This document shows positions 34,200 through 46,140 of a stretch of 64,000 nucleotides of DNA, one piece after another. A program made the translations under genes and the position numbers. Source of the stretch: Sabethes cyaneus (lineage: Eukaryota > Arthropoda > Insecta > Diptera > Culicidae). The notes beneath the pieces are model-generated. The model was not told the origin of the DNA. It made no database searches and saw nothing but the letters and a program-made list of their open reading frames with translations. The stretch is from positions 96,913,449-96,977,448 of the forward strand of contig NC_071355.1 of the NCBI RefSeq assembly GCF_943734655.1, given 5' to 3'. Numbering within the stretch: the stretch's first letter is position 1; every line of letters begins with the position of its first letter.

Positions 34200-35832
34200 C
34201 AGTAGAGATTTCTATAACGCGGATTTGTAGAACGCGGATTTCTATAGCGCGGGTACCATGATATTTCTATAACGCGGTTTTCCGCGTATAACAAATACAC
34301 GTAGCATATGGATATTGAGTTAATTGGGGCTAAACTCGAATTTTGAGCGTTTTTGAACAGATATGACCATGGTGTCTTTTAAGAAGTTGTAGGGCATATA
34401 ACAGTTGACTCTCTAAGTGATATACGGAAACCACAAAGTTACGGGTTGGCCTGCTGGAGATTCCGGAATATCCGTTGAAATTATCTTATTGGTAAAGTTG
34501 GTTAAAATTGGTAAAATATTTTTGAAGTAACTAAAGTCGGGTAATTGATACGAATTAAAAACAAAGTAATAAATAAGCGACCTTAGAAAGCCATAAGGTG
34601 GTCCTCCGAAAAATTCAGAACATATCGTGAATATTTCGAGTGTAATTTGACTACACTAGAAGTATATTTCGACTATTTGTGACTCAATTTGGCCATTGGA
34701 TGGTTTACCGGGAAAAAATTCGAAGCTTACCTGAAATTGGTCACTGGAAATGCAAATTTTTTTAATTTGTAACAGATCAAAATGAAATGGAATATCAGCA
34801 ATCCTCAACTAAATAGGCCGCTCACGACACGACACGACTCGACATTGCCGCCAAAACGTTCACTGGAAAATTAGGATTTGCCGTCAAAGTGAACAATAAG
34901 TGAAAATTCTTGTTGAAGTCCGCGCTACAATTTGAAAAAGGTTTGTTATAAAATGTTCGCTGACAAATAAACGAGGTTATTTCGCCAGTTTGTTGAAATT
35001 TCCAATTTTGCTAGTGTAATTTGATAGATGTGGTATAGTAAACTGAACTTCCGGTAACATTTACTATACTTACAAATCTAATAGCAAATATATCAACTTT
35101 TGTATAAACTCTTCACCAAGTATTGTGCATTTCTGGGAAAATTTTAACAGAAATCTAACCATCGTAGTTAGCCATGGCCATTCCGAAATCCGCGTTGACG
35201 GTATCTAATATTTTTATGGATTTTGCCTGAGAAAAAGTGAGAGAGAAGTGTTATTGCTTTTGTTTTCACCTTTTCCTGCACAAATTCAGAATGGGGCTTC
35301 TTGTAAGAGCGAACAGGCTACGAAAACTTTGTTGCTTTCGTCAACGCGATGAATTTATATTCCCATTTCATATTGTTCAATTCGAGGTTGGATAAACATA
35401 ATTCCGAACTCAAAGAACAATTTCGCTCGTTGACCACTTTTACGGATGTTCCGTATTTGTCGGAGAATCGCATGTTGGCTTTGGAATAGCACGTATTGTT
35501 TACTTTTCTTATATTACGCCAAATAATAAGCCATAGGAACTTTAAAAAGAATTTTGAAGCTATGAGAAGACTTCACAGAAATGAAAATTTACCGGATGTT
35601 CCGGAAGCTCTGGAAGACCAAGAGGCGATTTTTTCTGTCTCACCAAGCATCTGTAAGATGGAAAAATATATACTTGACATCTTTCCCAAAGGAACCATGG
35701 TCGTGTTGATTCGAAATTTTGTAAAATTCAGGTATAGCCCCAATTAACTCAATTTCCATATGCTACGTGTACTTGTATAACGCGCTTCTTATAACGCGGT
35801 CCCAATTACCCGCGTTATACAAATATCGACTG
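34200..35832. mobile_element. pogo/Tigger-like DNA element, TA target duplication
   Basis: Terminal inverted repeats start CAGTAGAGATTTCTATAACG and CAGTCGATATTTGTATAACG. They contain TATAACGCG several times and extend inwards through cacgtagcatatgg and attgagttaattggggcta (arms 34200-~34355 and ~35715-35832). TA flanks both ends (34198-34199, 35833-35834). The homologous site in copy 1 (gtgcaggtatgttc, 17627-17640) carries one TA, an effective empty site. The interior has no recognisable transposase; the 83-codon frame at 35496-35747 is of unknown nature. CAGT termini with TA duplication fit pogo-type IS630-Tc1 elements. Confidence 0.85.
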
Positions 35833-36876
35833 TATATGTTTCATAAATTACTATGGAGGACGCCCTGGTACTCCACAGGCTTCGTTGCGACAGTATATTT
35901 ATAGAACCCTCTTCACCATTCATTCCTCGGCACGGGTCGCGTCACACCTTGGATTAGAGGTTTATCCATTCAAGTCTTTACGTTATAGGCATGGATAACA
36001 GCTATTAAAACCATCCTTGTTTTTGCAGGCGTAGTTACAACTCCTTACTTATGTTGTTAGCGGCGGTAACCAGATATGCCACATATACTAACTCATCAGC
36101 CACTTCAAGTTCATTGCCGTCTATAATCACTGCCTCTGGGATACGAATGCTTTGATCAGCTTGTCCGGAAAATCGTTCTAATGCATTAACTGCCACTCTG
36201 CCGGAGCTCTTTGTGCAACTGTATGGTGCCCTGAAGCACGTTGTATTCCCGACGTTTCTGAAAAATTTACCAGTGCCTGAAAATTTGATTCGTACTGGTA
36301 CAGGCCCTCATAACGTCCGCTTAATACTGCCCTAAGAAATTTTTGAAATTGGGAATGGACGACGTAACCAGATCTAGAAGAACACCTTGTAGGCGGCGTA
36401 AATCAGTTATTACAGCAATTTCTTGTTGTAGATGAAACAAACGACACATTTCATCCACTCATCTGATAGCATCTGCTTCTCCCAAATCCTGCTAATTGTC
36501 CAACGAACTACCGTTCTGCCGGGAATCTATCCATACATTCGGCTCTATCGTCTTCAACTGCTCGATCTCGGTGCCGCGTCACTATTATCATTTGTAGCCA
36601 CTCCCATGCTAATTGCTTTTTCACTTGAGGTACTTACTTGTCAACCACCTCGCGCTCGTGCAACCGTGAATAGTTGATCTATTTTCGTGGTCAACTCATA
36701 TCGGGCTCGTCGATATTTGGTCAAATTCTCCCTCTTGTCAAGCCTCATTCAGTAGGGGCGTGTATTCCTCGAGTTGTCTAATTCGAGTCGATAGTTTTGA
36801 GCGCACGTGTATTGTTTCTATGTAATGATCCAAGCCGATATCCGCACATTCGTTGGCTAGATGTGGATATCTTTAA

Positions 36877-38701
36877 CCTTCCTAGTGCATTGGGGTCGTT
36901 TTCGACCCATCGGCATACTTACAAAGCTTGATACTCAGTAACGGTACGAGCTAGAGACTTGAAATTTTCTGACTTTTCCTAACTTTGGAAAATTAGCATT
37001 GTGGGGGAGTTTCAGCTTTCAGCGACATCTAGAAGAGCCAAAGCAAAAAAAGTTACATATTATGCATTAAGGGTCGAAAACGACCCAAGTTTTGAAATTG
37101 CTCTCATTCATCCATTTTCAATCCGAATTTCGTTTTCTTTACCTCATTTGAAAGATATGGCCAAAAACTAGCACCCAAGGTATGTTGGGGAATATTTGTT
37201 GACTGATGGCCACTTCTGCGTCGGTTCCGGAACACCCACTACCAGGTTCCGGGGAACATTTTTATATTTTGAGATAATTCATTTTGCGGCACATCAAATC
37301 ACATTGGCTTGATAAAATAAGACTAGTGGAAGTACAATGGGGACATTTTGGACCCGAATGGCCATTTCCCAATCGGTTACGTAACATCCGGTACCTGGTT
37401 TATGAGGCCATTTTTGAATTTTAGGATGATTTCTATTGCGGCACGTCAAATTTCATCATATTGATAACATAAGACTATTGAAAGTATAATAAACACATGT
37501 TGAAGGCAAATGGCCACATAAGCATCTGTCCTGGAACATCCGGTACCCAGTTTTTGGGGACATTTTTGTATTTTAGGATAACTCATAATGCGACATATCA
37601 AATCACATCGGCTTGATAAAATAAGACTGATGGAAGTAAAACAATGTCATTTAGAAGCCAAATGGCCACTTTACCATCGGTACTGGGTCATCCGGTACCA
37701 GTTTCGGGGGACATTTTTGGCTTTTGATATAATTCACCATGCGGCACCTCAAATCACATCGGGTTGATAAAATAACAACAATGAAAGTATAATGGGGCGT
37801 CAGTCGCATATAATCTGGTACCCGGTATTTATACCGGGGCAGATGAATTACCCTGTAATCCAAAAATGTCCCCAAAACCCGGATAACGGATAGTCCGGAA
37901 CCGATGGCGAAATGGTAATTTTGGCTCCAAAATTTTTACATTGTACTTCCATTAGTGTTATTTCATCAAGCCAATGTGATTTGATGTGGCGCATGATGAA
38001 TTATCCTATCCAAAAATGTTCTCATATACCGTGCACCCGATGTTCCGGAACCGATGGTAAAATGGCCATTTGGCTTCTAAATGACCATATTTTATTTTCA
38101 TCAGTCTTATTTAATCAAGCCGATGTGATTTGTTGTGTCGCAAGATGGGTTATCCTAAAATACAAAAATGGTCCCAAAACCCGGGTACCGGATGTTCCGA
38201 GACCAATGCTGATGTAGCCATTTGCCTTCAAAATGTCTTTATTATACTTTCAATAGTCTTACGTTATCAAGCTGAAGTAATTTGACGTGCCGCAAGATAA
38301 ATCATCCTAAAATTCAAAATTGTCCTCAAAACCGAGTACCGGATGTTCCAGAACCAATAAGGAAATGGCCGCTTGGGTCCAAAATGCTCCCATTGTACTT
38401 CCATTAATCTTATTTTATCAAGCCAATGTGATTTGATGTGCCGCAAAATGAATTATCTCAAAATATAAAAATGTTCCCCGGAACCTGGTAGTGGGTGTTC
38501 CGGAACCGACGCAGAAGTGGCCATCAGTCAACAAATATTCCCCAACATACCTTGGGTGCTAGTTTTTGGCCATATCTTTCAAACGAGGTAAAGAAAACGA
38601 AATTCGGATTGAAAATGGATGAATGAGAGCAATTTCAAAACTTGGGTCGTTTTCGACCCTTAATGCATAATATGTAACTTTTTTCTAATGCATTAGGAAG
38701 G
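36877..38701. mobile_element. 1.8-kb foldback DNA element with TTAA target duplication
   Basis: Ends CCTTCCTAGTGCATT and inverse CCTTCCTAATGCATT lie between TTAA at 36873-36876 and 38702-38705. From about 37045 to 38683 the element is a giant inverted repeat, arms of about 800 bp, centred near 37862. Each arm contains about four ~152-bp units (GCGGCAC-word starts at 37286, 37438, 37590 and 37741; inverse units near 37990, 38134, 38287 and 38440). The left end also has an extra ~150 bp with the dyad GGGTCGTTTTCGACCC. No transposase. TTAA targeting suggests mobilisation by a piggyBac-type enzyme (inference). Confidence 0.85.
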
Positions 38702-39819
38702 TTAAAGGGAACGAAAGCGCTTCTGATGACCTGACCTCATGAAGTTCCAAACTCGTGCTGTTGTGGCCGGCTACCGACCTGAGCGTTCATATCCCCGATA
38801 ACTAGTAAAATATGATCTTGCCGTCACAGATCCTCCACATCTCGCTTTTGTGACAGGTCTTCTGTATTGCCCCGATGCCGAACTTCCGGGGTTCTGCAGC
38901 TGTTCGAACAGCACCCAGTTTACATTTCTAGATATCAAGCATCCACTGCATGTCACCTTCGTCCTTGCCGAACTTTCCAAGCCAATTTTGCTTTTAGTTT
39001 TCAGAGTGACTTTATTTAGGTAGGTTGCCTTAAGGTCCAAACACAATGCATGCGGATTTTAATACGCTGTCGATAATTGACAGAAAATTCATCAAAAAAC
39101 TGTCAAATTGCCGGAACGTAGTGAAACCCGTATGCATTGTGGTTAGGTCTTTTTTAATAGAGCAGCGCCATGTTTCTTTACAAGGCTGCCCACTCCGGGT
39201 CAGACGTTGTAGTGAGCCGCTCTTAAGCTGGAGTGCAAGCGTTCTCGAGGTTGAGGAAACGTCATGCCATCAGCAGCCGCTGCTGAATTGAGATTTTATG
39301 GCTAACCAGGCAACATTTGCAAAAGTGCTTCTTTTCCTGTCGACATACGGCATCTTAGTTTCCATCGGCGTTGGTTACTCGATCACTGGTTCCACGACGA
39401 AGTGAGGATAGAAGTTACTAGATAAGAGGCCGAGAACCACTGTGGGGTCTATTTTATACCTGCACTATCTAGCCGTTTACCAACGTTTACCTTTGGAACT
39501 ATTAAATCGATTTTGATGAAATTGATAGCAAAGGTATTTTATTGAGCAATGCACGAAAAATATCGGACTGCAACTTAGGGTTTTAACCCTTTCAAATTCC
39601 AAAAACAATCTCTTGGTATATATGTGTTTGTGTTTGTCCAAATCCTTCATCCACCTCTTCCTATTCCTCCTGTTTTCTTTCCCGTCCTCATCAGGTAAAT
39701 GATGACACGGGCAAGATGGATAAGGCACAAATCTTCTACATGATTGTGAGGAACTTGCTACTCGAACTAAAGATGCTAATACCTGATAGCTGATACAGGA
39801 AGCTAGGTTGTAATTCCAA

Positions 39820-39950
39820 TAAAAATCTAAAAATGCGAGCGTTACGAAAGGTTGGTGTGTTGAGAGTTCTAATAACTTAGCAATTTACTAATCGACTTCA
39901 ATTTAATCATTGTCAATACCTACTGCTGCAGCCAAGTGTAAAAAGAAGAG
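39820..39950 (+). repeat. Fragment of composite repeat segment A
   Basis: Words taaaaatgcgagcgt(t/c)acga, then ctaataacttagcaatt and tcgacttcaat match 6715-6800 with small gaps. It is a short degraded copy. Confidence 0.6.
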
Positions 39951-39989
39951 TAAATTATATTACGTTTTTACTCGCTTTTGAAAATTTAA

Positions 39990-40457
39990 TTGAAATCCTT
40001 GACAACGAACCTTCTCGATTTTACGACAAACTGCACCCGAGATATTGAACAAAAAGCGCAAGTCGATGTAATCTATACAGACCTGAAATCTGCATTCGAC
40101 CGAATTGATCATCACATCCTGCTTAATAAAATTTTACGTTTGGGAGCTTTACGGCGGTTTGTTACGTGGATAAACTCATTCTCATGTGATAGAGTGCTGC
40201 AAGTTAAGCTTGGTTCGGAATTATCACCTACATTTACAAACAAATCTGGTGTACCGCAGGGTAGCAAGCTTGGCCCTCTCCTTTTTATCATTTTTTTCAA
40301 TGACGCAGCAAATGCCATAAGAGATAGTTGCCGACTAGTTTACGTTGATGTCTTAGAAATCTATCTGACGATTCGTTGTATCGAGGATTGTTATCATCTC
40401 CTGTCTTTATTAGATAAATTTGTGACGTGGTGTAAACTAAATTCGCTGATGAGGTGA
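39990..40457 (+). pseudogene. Jockey/CR1-type reverse transcriptase fragment
   Basis: The 155-codon frame covers the middle of an RT domain: TTNLLDF, then VDVIYTDLKSAFDRIDHHIL (motif A with catalytic Asp), SGVPQGSKLGPLLF (motif B) and CRLVYVDVLEIYL where motif C should read YADDLKIYL. Both metal-binding aspartates of motif C are altered (YVDV keeps one). The end WCKLNSLMR is the start of the thumb. No endonuclease or RT start lies upstream. The frame is open despite the dead active site. Confidence 0.85.
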
Positions 40458-40479
40458 TTACATTTCACCGGATTCAATC

Positions 40480-42640
40480 GCTCATTATTTTTGAGTATAG
40501 TATTGTTAAGCAGAGATATCCACAAAGCCACCTGGAGATCACCTGACCAACGTACAATGAATCAAATTGACCACGTTCTCATAGGGGGCCGGTTTTTCTC
40601 TAACGTCACGAACGTACGATCCCGATAGGGTGCGGATATTGATTCTGACCATTACCTAGTAGCAGTACATGTGCGCTCAAAGCTGTCCACCGTAGCCACC
40701 CTCTTCGGCTGAACATCAGGAAGCTAGATAACCCGCAAGCTGCCGAGAACTACGCGCGAATACTGAATGAGGCACTGCCTTCTTCCGAGGAGTTAGGCGC
40801 TTCAAACCTCGAAGACGCATGGGGCAGAATACGCTCGGCCATAGGAGAGGCCGCTACCGCGGCACTAGGTACTGAGCCTCGAAGTACACAAAATGATTGG
40901 TTTGATGGGGAATGAGAACAAGCGGTGGAGGGGAAAAAACTGCTTGGAAAAACTATCTATTGTATTGTCTTTAGAGATAACCTGGCCAAATACCGACGAG
41001 CTAGGAACCAGTTGACCATGATCCTGAGGAGGAAAAAGCGCCAAAGGGAGGACAGAGATCGTAAAGAATTAGAACAACTACCCGAGCTAATGACACGCGC
41101 AAGTTTTATAATAAGGTGAACCAAACTCGGAAGAGCTAACACCGAAACCTGACATGTGTAGGGACGAGGGAGGGAATCTAATCACAAACGAGCGTGAGGT
41201 GGTCGACAGATGAAAGCAGTTCTACGATGAATATCTCAATGGCAAAGTTGCAGAAGGAGGCAGAACGGAAATTAACCTAGGAGCGCCCATGGAAGATAAT
41301 AATGTCCAATGTCCTAGCACCTGATCTCCAAGAAGTCAAACGAGAAATCGGAATGCTGAGGACCGATAAAGCGGCTGGGAAGGACCGCCTACCGGCAGAG
41401 CTTTATAAATATGGCGGAGAAACGCTAGCAAAGGCTCTACACTGGGTTATTTCGAGGATTTGGGAGGAGAAAAAGCTACCGGAGGAATGGATGGAAGGAG
41501 TGGTTTGTCCCTGTGGTATAACGCTGGTAAACGCTGCCTACAAGGTACTCTCTTAGATCCTGTTACGCCGGTTGTCACAGATAGCACATTAGGGCTAGCG
41601 CAACCACGGACCAAATTTTTACTATCCGACAGATCTTGCAGAAATGTAGGGAGTACAACGTGCCAACGCATCACACCTTTATTGATTTCCAAGCAGCAAA
41701 CGATACAGTCGATCGAGACAAGCTATGGCAGATAATGCACGAAGACGGTTTTCCGGACAAACTGACGCAACTTGCCAGAACTACATTGGATCGAGTGATG
41801 TGTTTCTTACGCATCTCTGGGACACTCTCGACTCCCTTCGAGAGGCGGCGAGGGTTGAGACAAGGTGACGGTTTATCCTGCATGCTGTTCAACGTCGCCG
41901 ACGGGGTGATTCGACGAACGGGCATCGAAACGAGAGGCACGATTTTTACCAAGGGTAGCCAACTTCTAGGCTTTGCAGATGACTTCGATATCCCCAGCAA
42001 ACATTTTCCTACGTATATCAAAGTAGTCGAGGAGTTCGTGTATTTGGGATCGCTGGTGACCGCGGACAACAACACCAGGAGAACCAGCGGCGCTTTTAAG
42101 CGGGAAACCGAGCCTACTTTACCCTTCAAAAAACGCTACGATCAACAAGCATATGCCGCCGCACGAAGCTAACAATGTACAAAACCCTTATTAGACCGAT
42201 AGTTCTTTATGGACTTGAAGTCGTGACGCTGCTCACGGAGCACTTCTGCGTCCTTGCCGTGTTCGAGCGGAAAGTACTGCGGACGATATTTGGCGGAGTA
42301 TAAACTGAAAGCGGAGAGTAGCGGAGGCGTACGAATCACGAGCTACAGGCACTGCTTAGGGAGACTCCCATCGTACATCTAGCGAAAGTTAGCAGGCTAC
42401 GGTGAGCCGGACACGTTGTAAGAATGCCGGACGACAGTGCGACGAAAATAGTCCTCTTCAACAACCCCACCGATACCAGGAACAGGGGGGCCTAACGTGC
42501 ACTATGGCTCGACCTGGTCGAAAGCGTTTTCTGAGACGACTATGAAATTGGTAACGACTGGCCCCAGACCGAGTTGAATGGAGACGAGTGCTTGAAACAG
42601 CACGAGTCACCCCGGCTCTATGCTGAAAAAGAAGAAGAAT
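40480..42640 (+). mobile_element. RTE-like LINE (copy 3), most complete of the family here
   Basis: Plus-strand pieces: 40520-40700 encodes the end of the endonuclease (TWRSPDQRTMNQIDHVLIGG, then DSDHYLVAVHVRSKLS). 41015-41120 encodes the linker, and 41302-41556 the RT start (LRTDKAAGKDRLPAELYKYG, WEEKKLPEEWMEGVVCP). 41636-42172 encodes RT motifs: HHTFIDFQAANDTVDRDKLW (motif A), RRGLRQGDGLSCMLFN (motif B) and LLGFADDFDI (motif C, intact FADD), followed by VYLGSLVTADNN. 42175-42300 encodes TMYKTLIRP and the word FERKVLRTIFGGV. 42430-42640 encodes the tail, ending in an (AAG)n-like run. Frameshifts occur at about 41120, 41560 and 42170. About 100 bp is missing between 41505 and 41520 (the IYKKGD...NY stretch). 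Confidence 0.9.
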
Positions 42641-43929
42641 GCAATGGAGGCGCATTGTGTTTTACATACGAAGAGAGAGCCGCCATTATGCGCGCGAAAA
42701 GGTGGATAGGTTCGTAGCCGCCACTGATGGTGATGATGAAGCATGCAAGTCGTAGGTGAAATGGGTATCTGTCAAAATAATAAATCAATGGTCTCTATCT
42801 GGTAAATGTTCACACTTCGAAAACATCCTTTGAAATTACATCTTTTGATATGCACATAAATTACACGTAGTGTGAATTGCATACAAGTAGGCTCATTAGT
42901 TACATTTCGTTTGATGTGAAAATGTATCTTTTAAAACAGTTTAGGCTATGTAGGAATGCTTAATTAGATGGAAAAATATATGTGGTTTATACCTATTACG
43001 TATACGTTAATTCACATGCATTGCAGTTTGAGTCGAATGTGAGTTTAATTTTTTCGTTCTGTGTTTACCTTAAGCATTTAAAACACATTTTGTTTGAGTC
43101 CTCGGGGCAATCTCATTGAATTGCTGTGTTCGTCCCCAGTAGTTCTCTTATTTGGTTTAAGCCACTCATAATATACCATTGTTAATAATCAAACTGATCC
43201 AACCAAATAAACAACATGAAATTATTTTCCACGAGCATTTGGTATGACTGTCGATGGTAAAATATGGCCAGAAGCAATCCCATTATTTCTTCTTCTGAGG
43301 GTTATCGTAGTGAATACAGTGACTACAGGATGCAAAAATAACTCCTTCGTTCATGCATGTCAAGCAGCGTTTCACATGTGGAATGTCGGTTTTCATCTCG
43401 TACGAACCCAATTTCCTTCCTATTGAATCGTTCGCAATGATTTTAAACACTGTGAAATGGCTTGCATAGTCACACATAATGAAAATATAAATTCTTCTTG
43501 CTTTTTTACTAGCATTTTCATTCTCTGGTTATGTTCCCAATCCCGTGTCTTTGTAGATTTTTTCGTTTGGCTGGGCTCTCTGCTTTCGGAATCGAATATA
43601 TCATTCTTAAGCTTCCGGAGCCACTCATGAAAACTCTCTCGCTTCATGAAGTCTAATAATACACATACTTCTGCAAGCAATCTGTGTGCTTGAACTGCAG
43701 TTTTCTTTAAATCAATAGTTTTGGAGGTCGGGGAATATATTTAATATATTGTTGAGTTAATATATTGATATTTCTCCATACAAAATTTAAATTAATCGTT
43801 AAAATTTCCTAAACGAAACTATGAAACAATTACGAAAGCTTATTGTGTTGACACAGCTTGTTTTCTTATAGCGGTTATATTTGTTTGATACAACTTGTTA
43901 GATCAATAGCTAGATGATACCAATTTTAG
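42641..43929. other. No gene recognised
   Basis: AT-rich. Minus-strand frames at 43420-43680 (86 codons, Lys/Glu-rich) and 43283-43477 overlap and share no known domain. They could be one decayed transposase or chance. Confidence 0.4.
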
Positions 43930-44014
43930 TATACTGTCGCTACTCTCATAACAGTCCCATTTATGAAGTAAACTCCATAGAGAATGGGAGTGTTATGCGA
44001 GTAGCGGCAGTATA
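43930..44014. mobile_element. Miniature hairpin element
   Basis: Arms at 43930-43961 (TATACTGTCGCTACTCTCAT...) and 43983-44014 are inverted repeats with about three mismatches over 32 bp, separated by a 21-bp loop. Flanking duplication not evident. The compact fold suggests a tiny MITE or a remnant of one. Confidence 0.7.
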
Positions 44015-45670
44015 TTTCTTGTCGAGACTATTCAACTGAAATTGAGAATTCTATGATGTTTTACGCATTTTAGATACTTTTTTATTCCTAGAGTTAATTG
44101 CTGTCTATATCTACAGCTGTTAAATATCAAATTAAATATGTGTAAAATCAACCACAAACTTTAAAGAATGTATTCAATTACATTACATGATATGCACTTA
44201 GCAAATGAGCGTGGCACAAATCAGCCATAGATATGTTTGCATTGAGGTTTCTCCCTCTCAAACGTGTGAATTCTACATCCAGCTTAACACCGACAGAGAT
44301 AGCTCGATAGTTTTTTTCTTCTTTTTTTACAGAAACGATTTCGTTGCAAAACATCGGTACAGAAAGTGGCACTTAAATGAACCACTCGAAAGAATAATGC
44401 AAGTGCATCACGTTCTCGTGAATAGGTGATATGTGCAAAATCTGTCTAGAATTCTCCTCGAAGTACATATCCACAAACCAGAAGCGGAGAACGCTTCAAA
44501 GCAAAATCCATCAACAAAGGAGTAATGCTTATGCACAGACAGCCATCCAAACAGTGGAAAAATGTTATGATTTCACATCCGCTTCATGTATCAGTGTGTT
44601 GAAAAGCTTATTTTTATCCATCTAGCAGTGATATCTAGTCTCTAACATTTTCTTATTTTTAGTTATTAATTATAATTTGTAAACTTTAATAATCAAACTA
44701 CATTTATAATTTCGGAAGAATTCTACGTACTTTGGAAAAGACTCGTAGACTCGATTTTCACAGCAATTGTTGGACCTTTCTATACGAGTGCCAAAAAAAT
44801 ATCACAGAATGTGTTTTCCATGGCGCGTTGAAAAATATGCAAACAGCAATCATGGTGCAATGAATTGTGATAACTGTGAAACAATAGCTGCAAGCGATGA
44901 ACGCATAGATACTCGAGCAAATTCACCCTAGCGTTCGCTATTAATGCAGCTAAACGGATTGCTTCGGGATCTTGAATGCCGCCGGACGGATGCTGCTGAT
45001 GAGATGCAGACACAGCAAATGGCAATCCATTTAAAAGAGCATTCTAATTGCTGTGGGAGCAAAGAATATGTTTGCGCTGGTGGGCAATGTTAACGTCCGA
45101 ATCGAGGTACTGTTGCTGTGCCTAGAACCTAGAGTTACGAGCAGTTAACTTAAAACACAGATCACCAAACTGCAGCTCGTTCTGCACAAATTGCTGATGA
45201 GATTTTCGCCCAAGAGTCTCTTCAGGAGAATGGAAGGCAACAACAAAGAGCCCGACTGCCTTCGGTCGTAAAAAATGCATAAGCCTTGAAATGAGAATTT
45301 TTTAATTGTATCATGCATTCTGCAGTTGTACAACCCAGAAGAATGTAATAATCGAGGTGTCGGAGTGGAGCATGCAGTTTGGCTATCCGGTATCCTTTCG
45401 GAGGGAAGTTTTAGCAGTTTTAGAAAACTTTATAATTGCATTCATTAAAAGCGTGCTATGTGACTAGGCGTAGACTATGATATACTACAGAGTGCAAGAG
45501 TAATTCACAGTCACACTTGTGCATTGGGAAACAGTAGTTAAAAAATAGAATATTACGAAAATTTGTAACATGCAACTAACTCGGAATTGAAGAGAACTAA
45601 TGAACACATCAACGTGAGTACTACAGAATTAGAATTGGGATCTCGCTTTTTGTTTGCTGCCCGGTTGCCT
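44015..45670. other. No gene recognised
   Basis: AT-rich intron-like sequence. Frames at 44205-44625 (+) and 44780-45333 (-) lack motifs. Confidence 0.45.
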
Positions 45671-46140
45671 TTTTTTCTATTGATTCGTTTTCGTCTGTTC
45701 TATTTTACCCTTTTATAATGTTCTGATATTCCACCTCTTCTGACACGTTCTATTTTTCTTTTCCGTTTTCACATTTTCTCTCCTTTTTCCTCTTTTTGTT
45801 ATCGTTTCTTAATTTTCCTGTTCCTCCTCCTATTTTCTCCTTTTCTATTCTGTTTTTTCACCCTATTTTCTGTAATTTTTCTTCTTTGCTTTTCCGTTCT
45901 CCTGTATTATCTGACCAGACTTCCCGTTTTTGTCTCGTTATTCGTTTTATACCCCCTTTTTATTTTTTCCACTTTTCCCTCGCATTCTGTCAAAACTTTT
46001 ATTTCGTTTTTTTATTTCAAGCCAGGTTTTCTCTTTTTCCGCTGTCGCGTTTTCCCTCTTTTACTTTTTATATCCCGTTTCTCCAGTTTTTGTCACCATT
46101 CTTTTCTCGTACTCCTTTCCGTTTTTTTCTCCAAAACCCC
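45671..46140 (+). repeat. Polypyrimidine tract (~470 bp)
   Basis: The + strand is overwhelmingly T and C, with loosely repeated TTCTGTTCTATTTTC/CCTTTT-type words, probably a degenerate tandem repeat. The 121-codon and 87-codon frames here encode only Phe/Ser/Pro/Leu-rich strings as a by-product. The tract ends shortly before the minisatellite element. Confidence 0.75.

Larger units (their letters stand above)
34090..39440 (-). mobile_element. RTE-like LINE (copy 2), interrupted by a pogo-type and a foldback element
   Basis: Minus-strand pieces in order: 38830-38706 encodes the endonuclease word VIGDMNAQVG; after the foldback insertion, 36876-36790 encodes the endonuclease end (a degraded DHY and IHVRSKLS, as in copy 3 at 40650-40690); 36690-36360 is the RT start (compare 20425-20988); 36210-36062 corresponds to 17960-17821; 35833 onward and 34199-34140 continue across the pogo insertion. 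All frames are destroyed. Its endonuclease-side upstream part extends to about 39440. Confidence 0.8.

Noticed and set aside
34200..34360. Repeated TATAACGCGG words as a regulatory array
   Set aside because: They recur inverted at 35760-35832 and are the terminal inverted repeats of the pogo-type element.
36877..38701. Possible CRISPR or tandem coding repeat because of regular ~152-bp spacing
   Set aside because: Units are direct in one half and inverted in the other, bounded by inverted ends and TTAA; a DNA element explains it.
43283..43680. Two adjacent minus-strand frames (86 and 64 codons) as a gene
   Set aside because: They overlap in different frames with no recognisable domain or splice site; may be chance or a decayed transposase.
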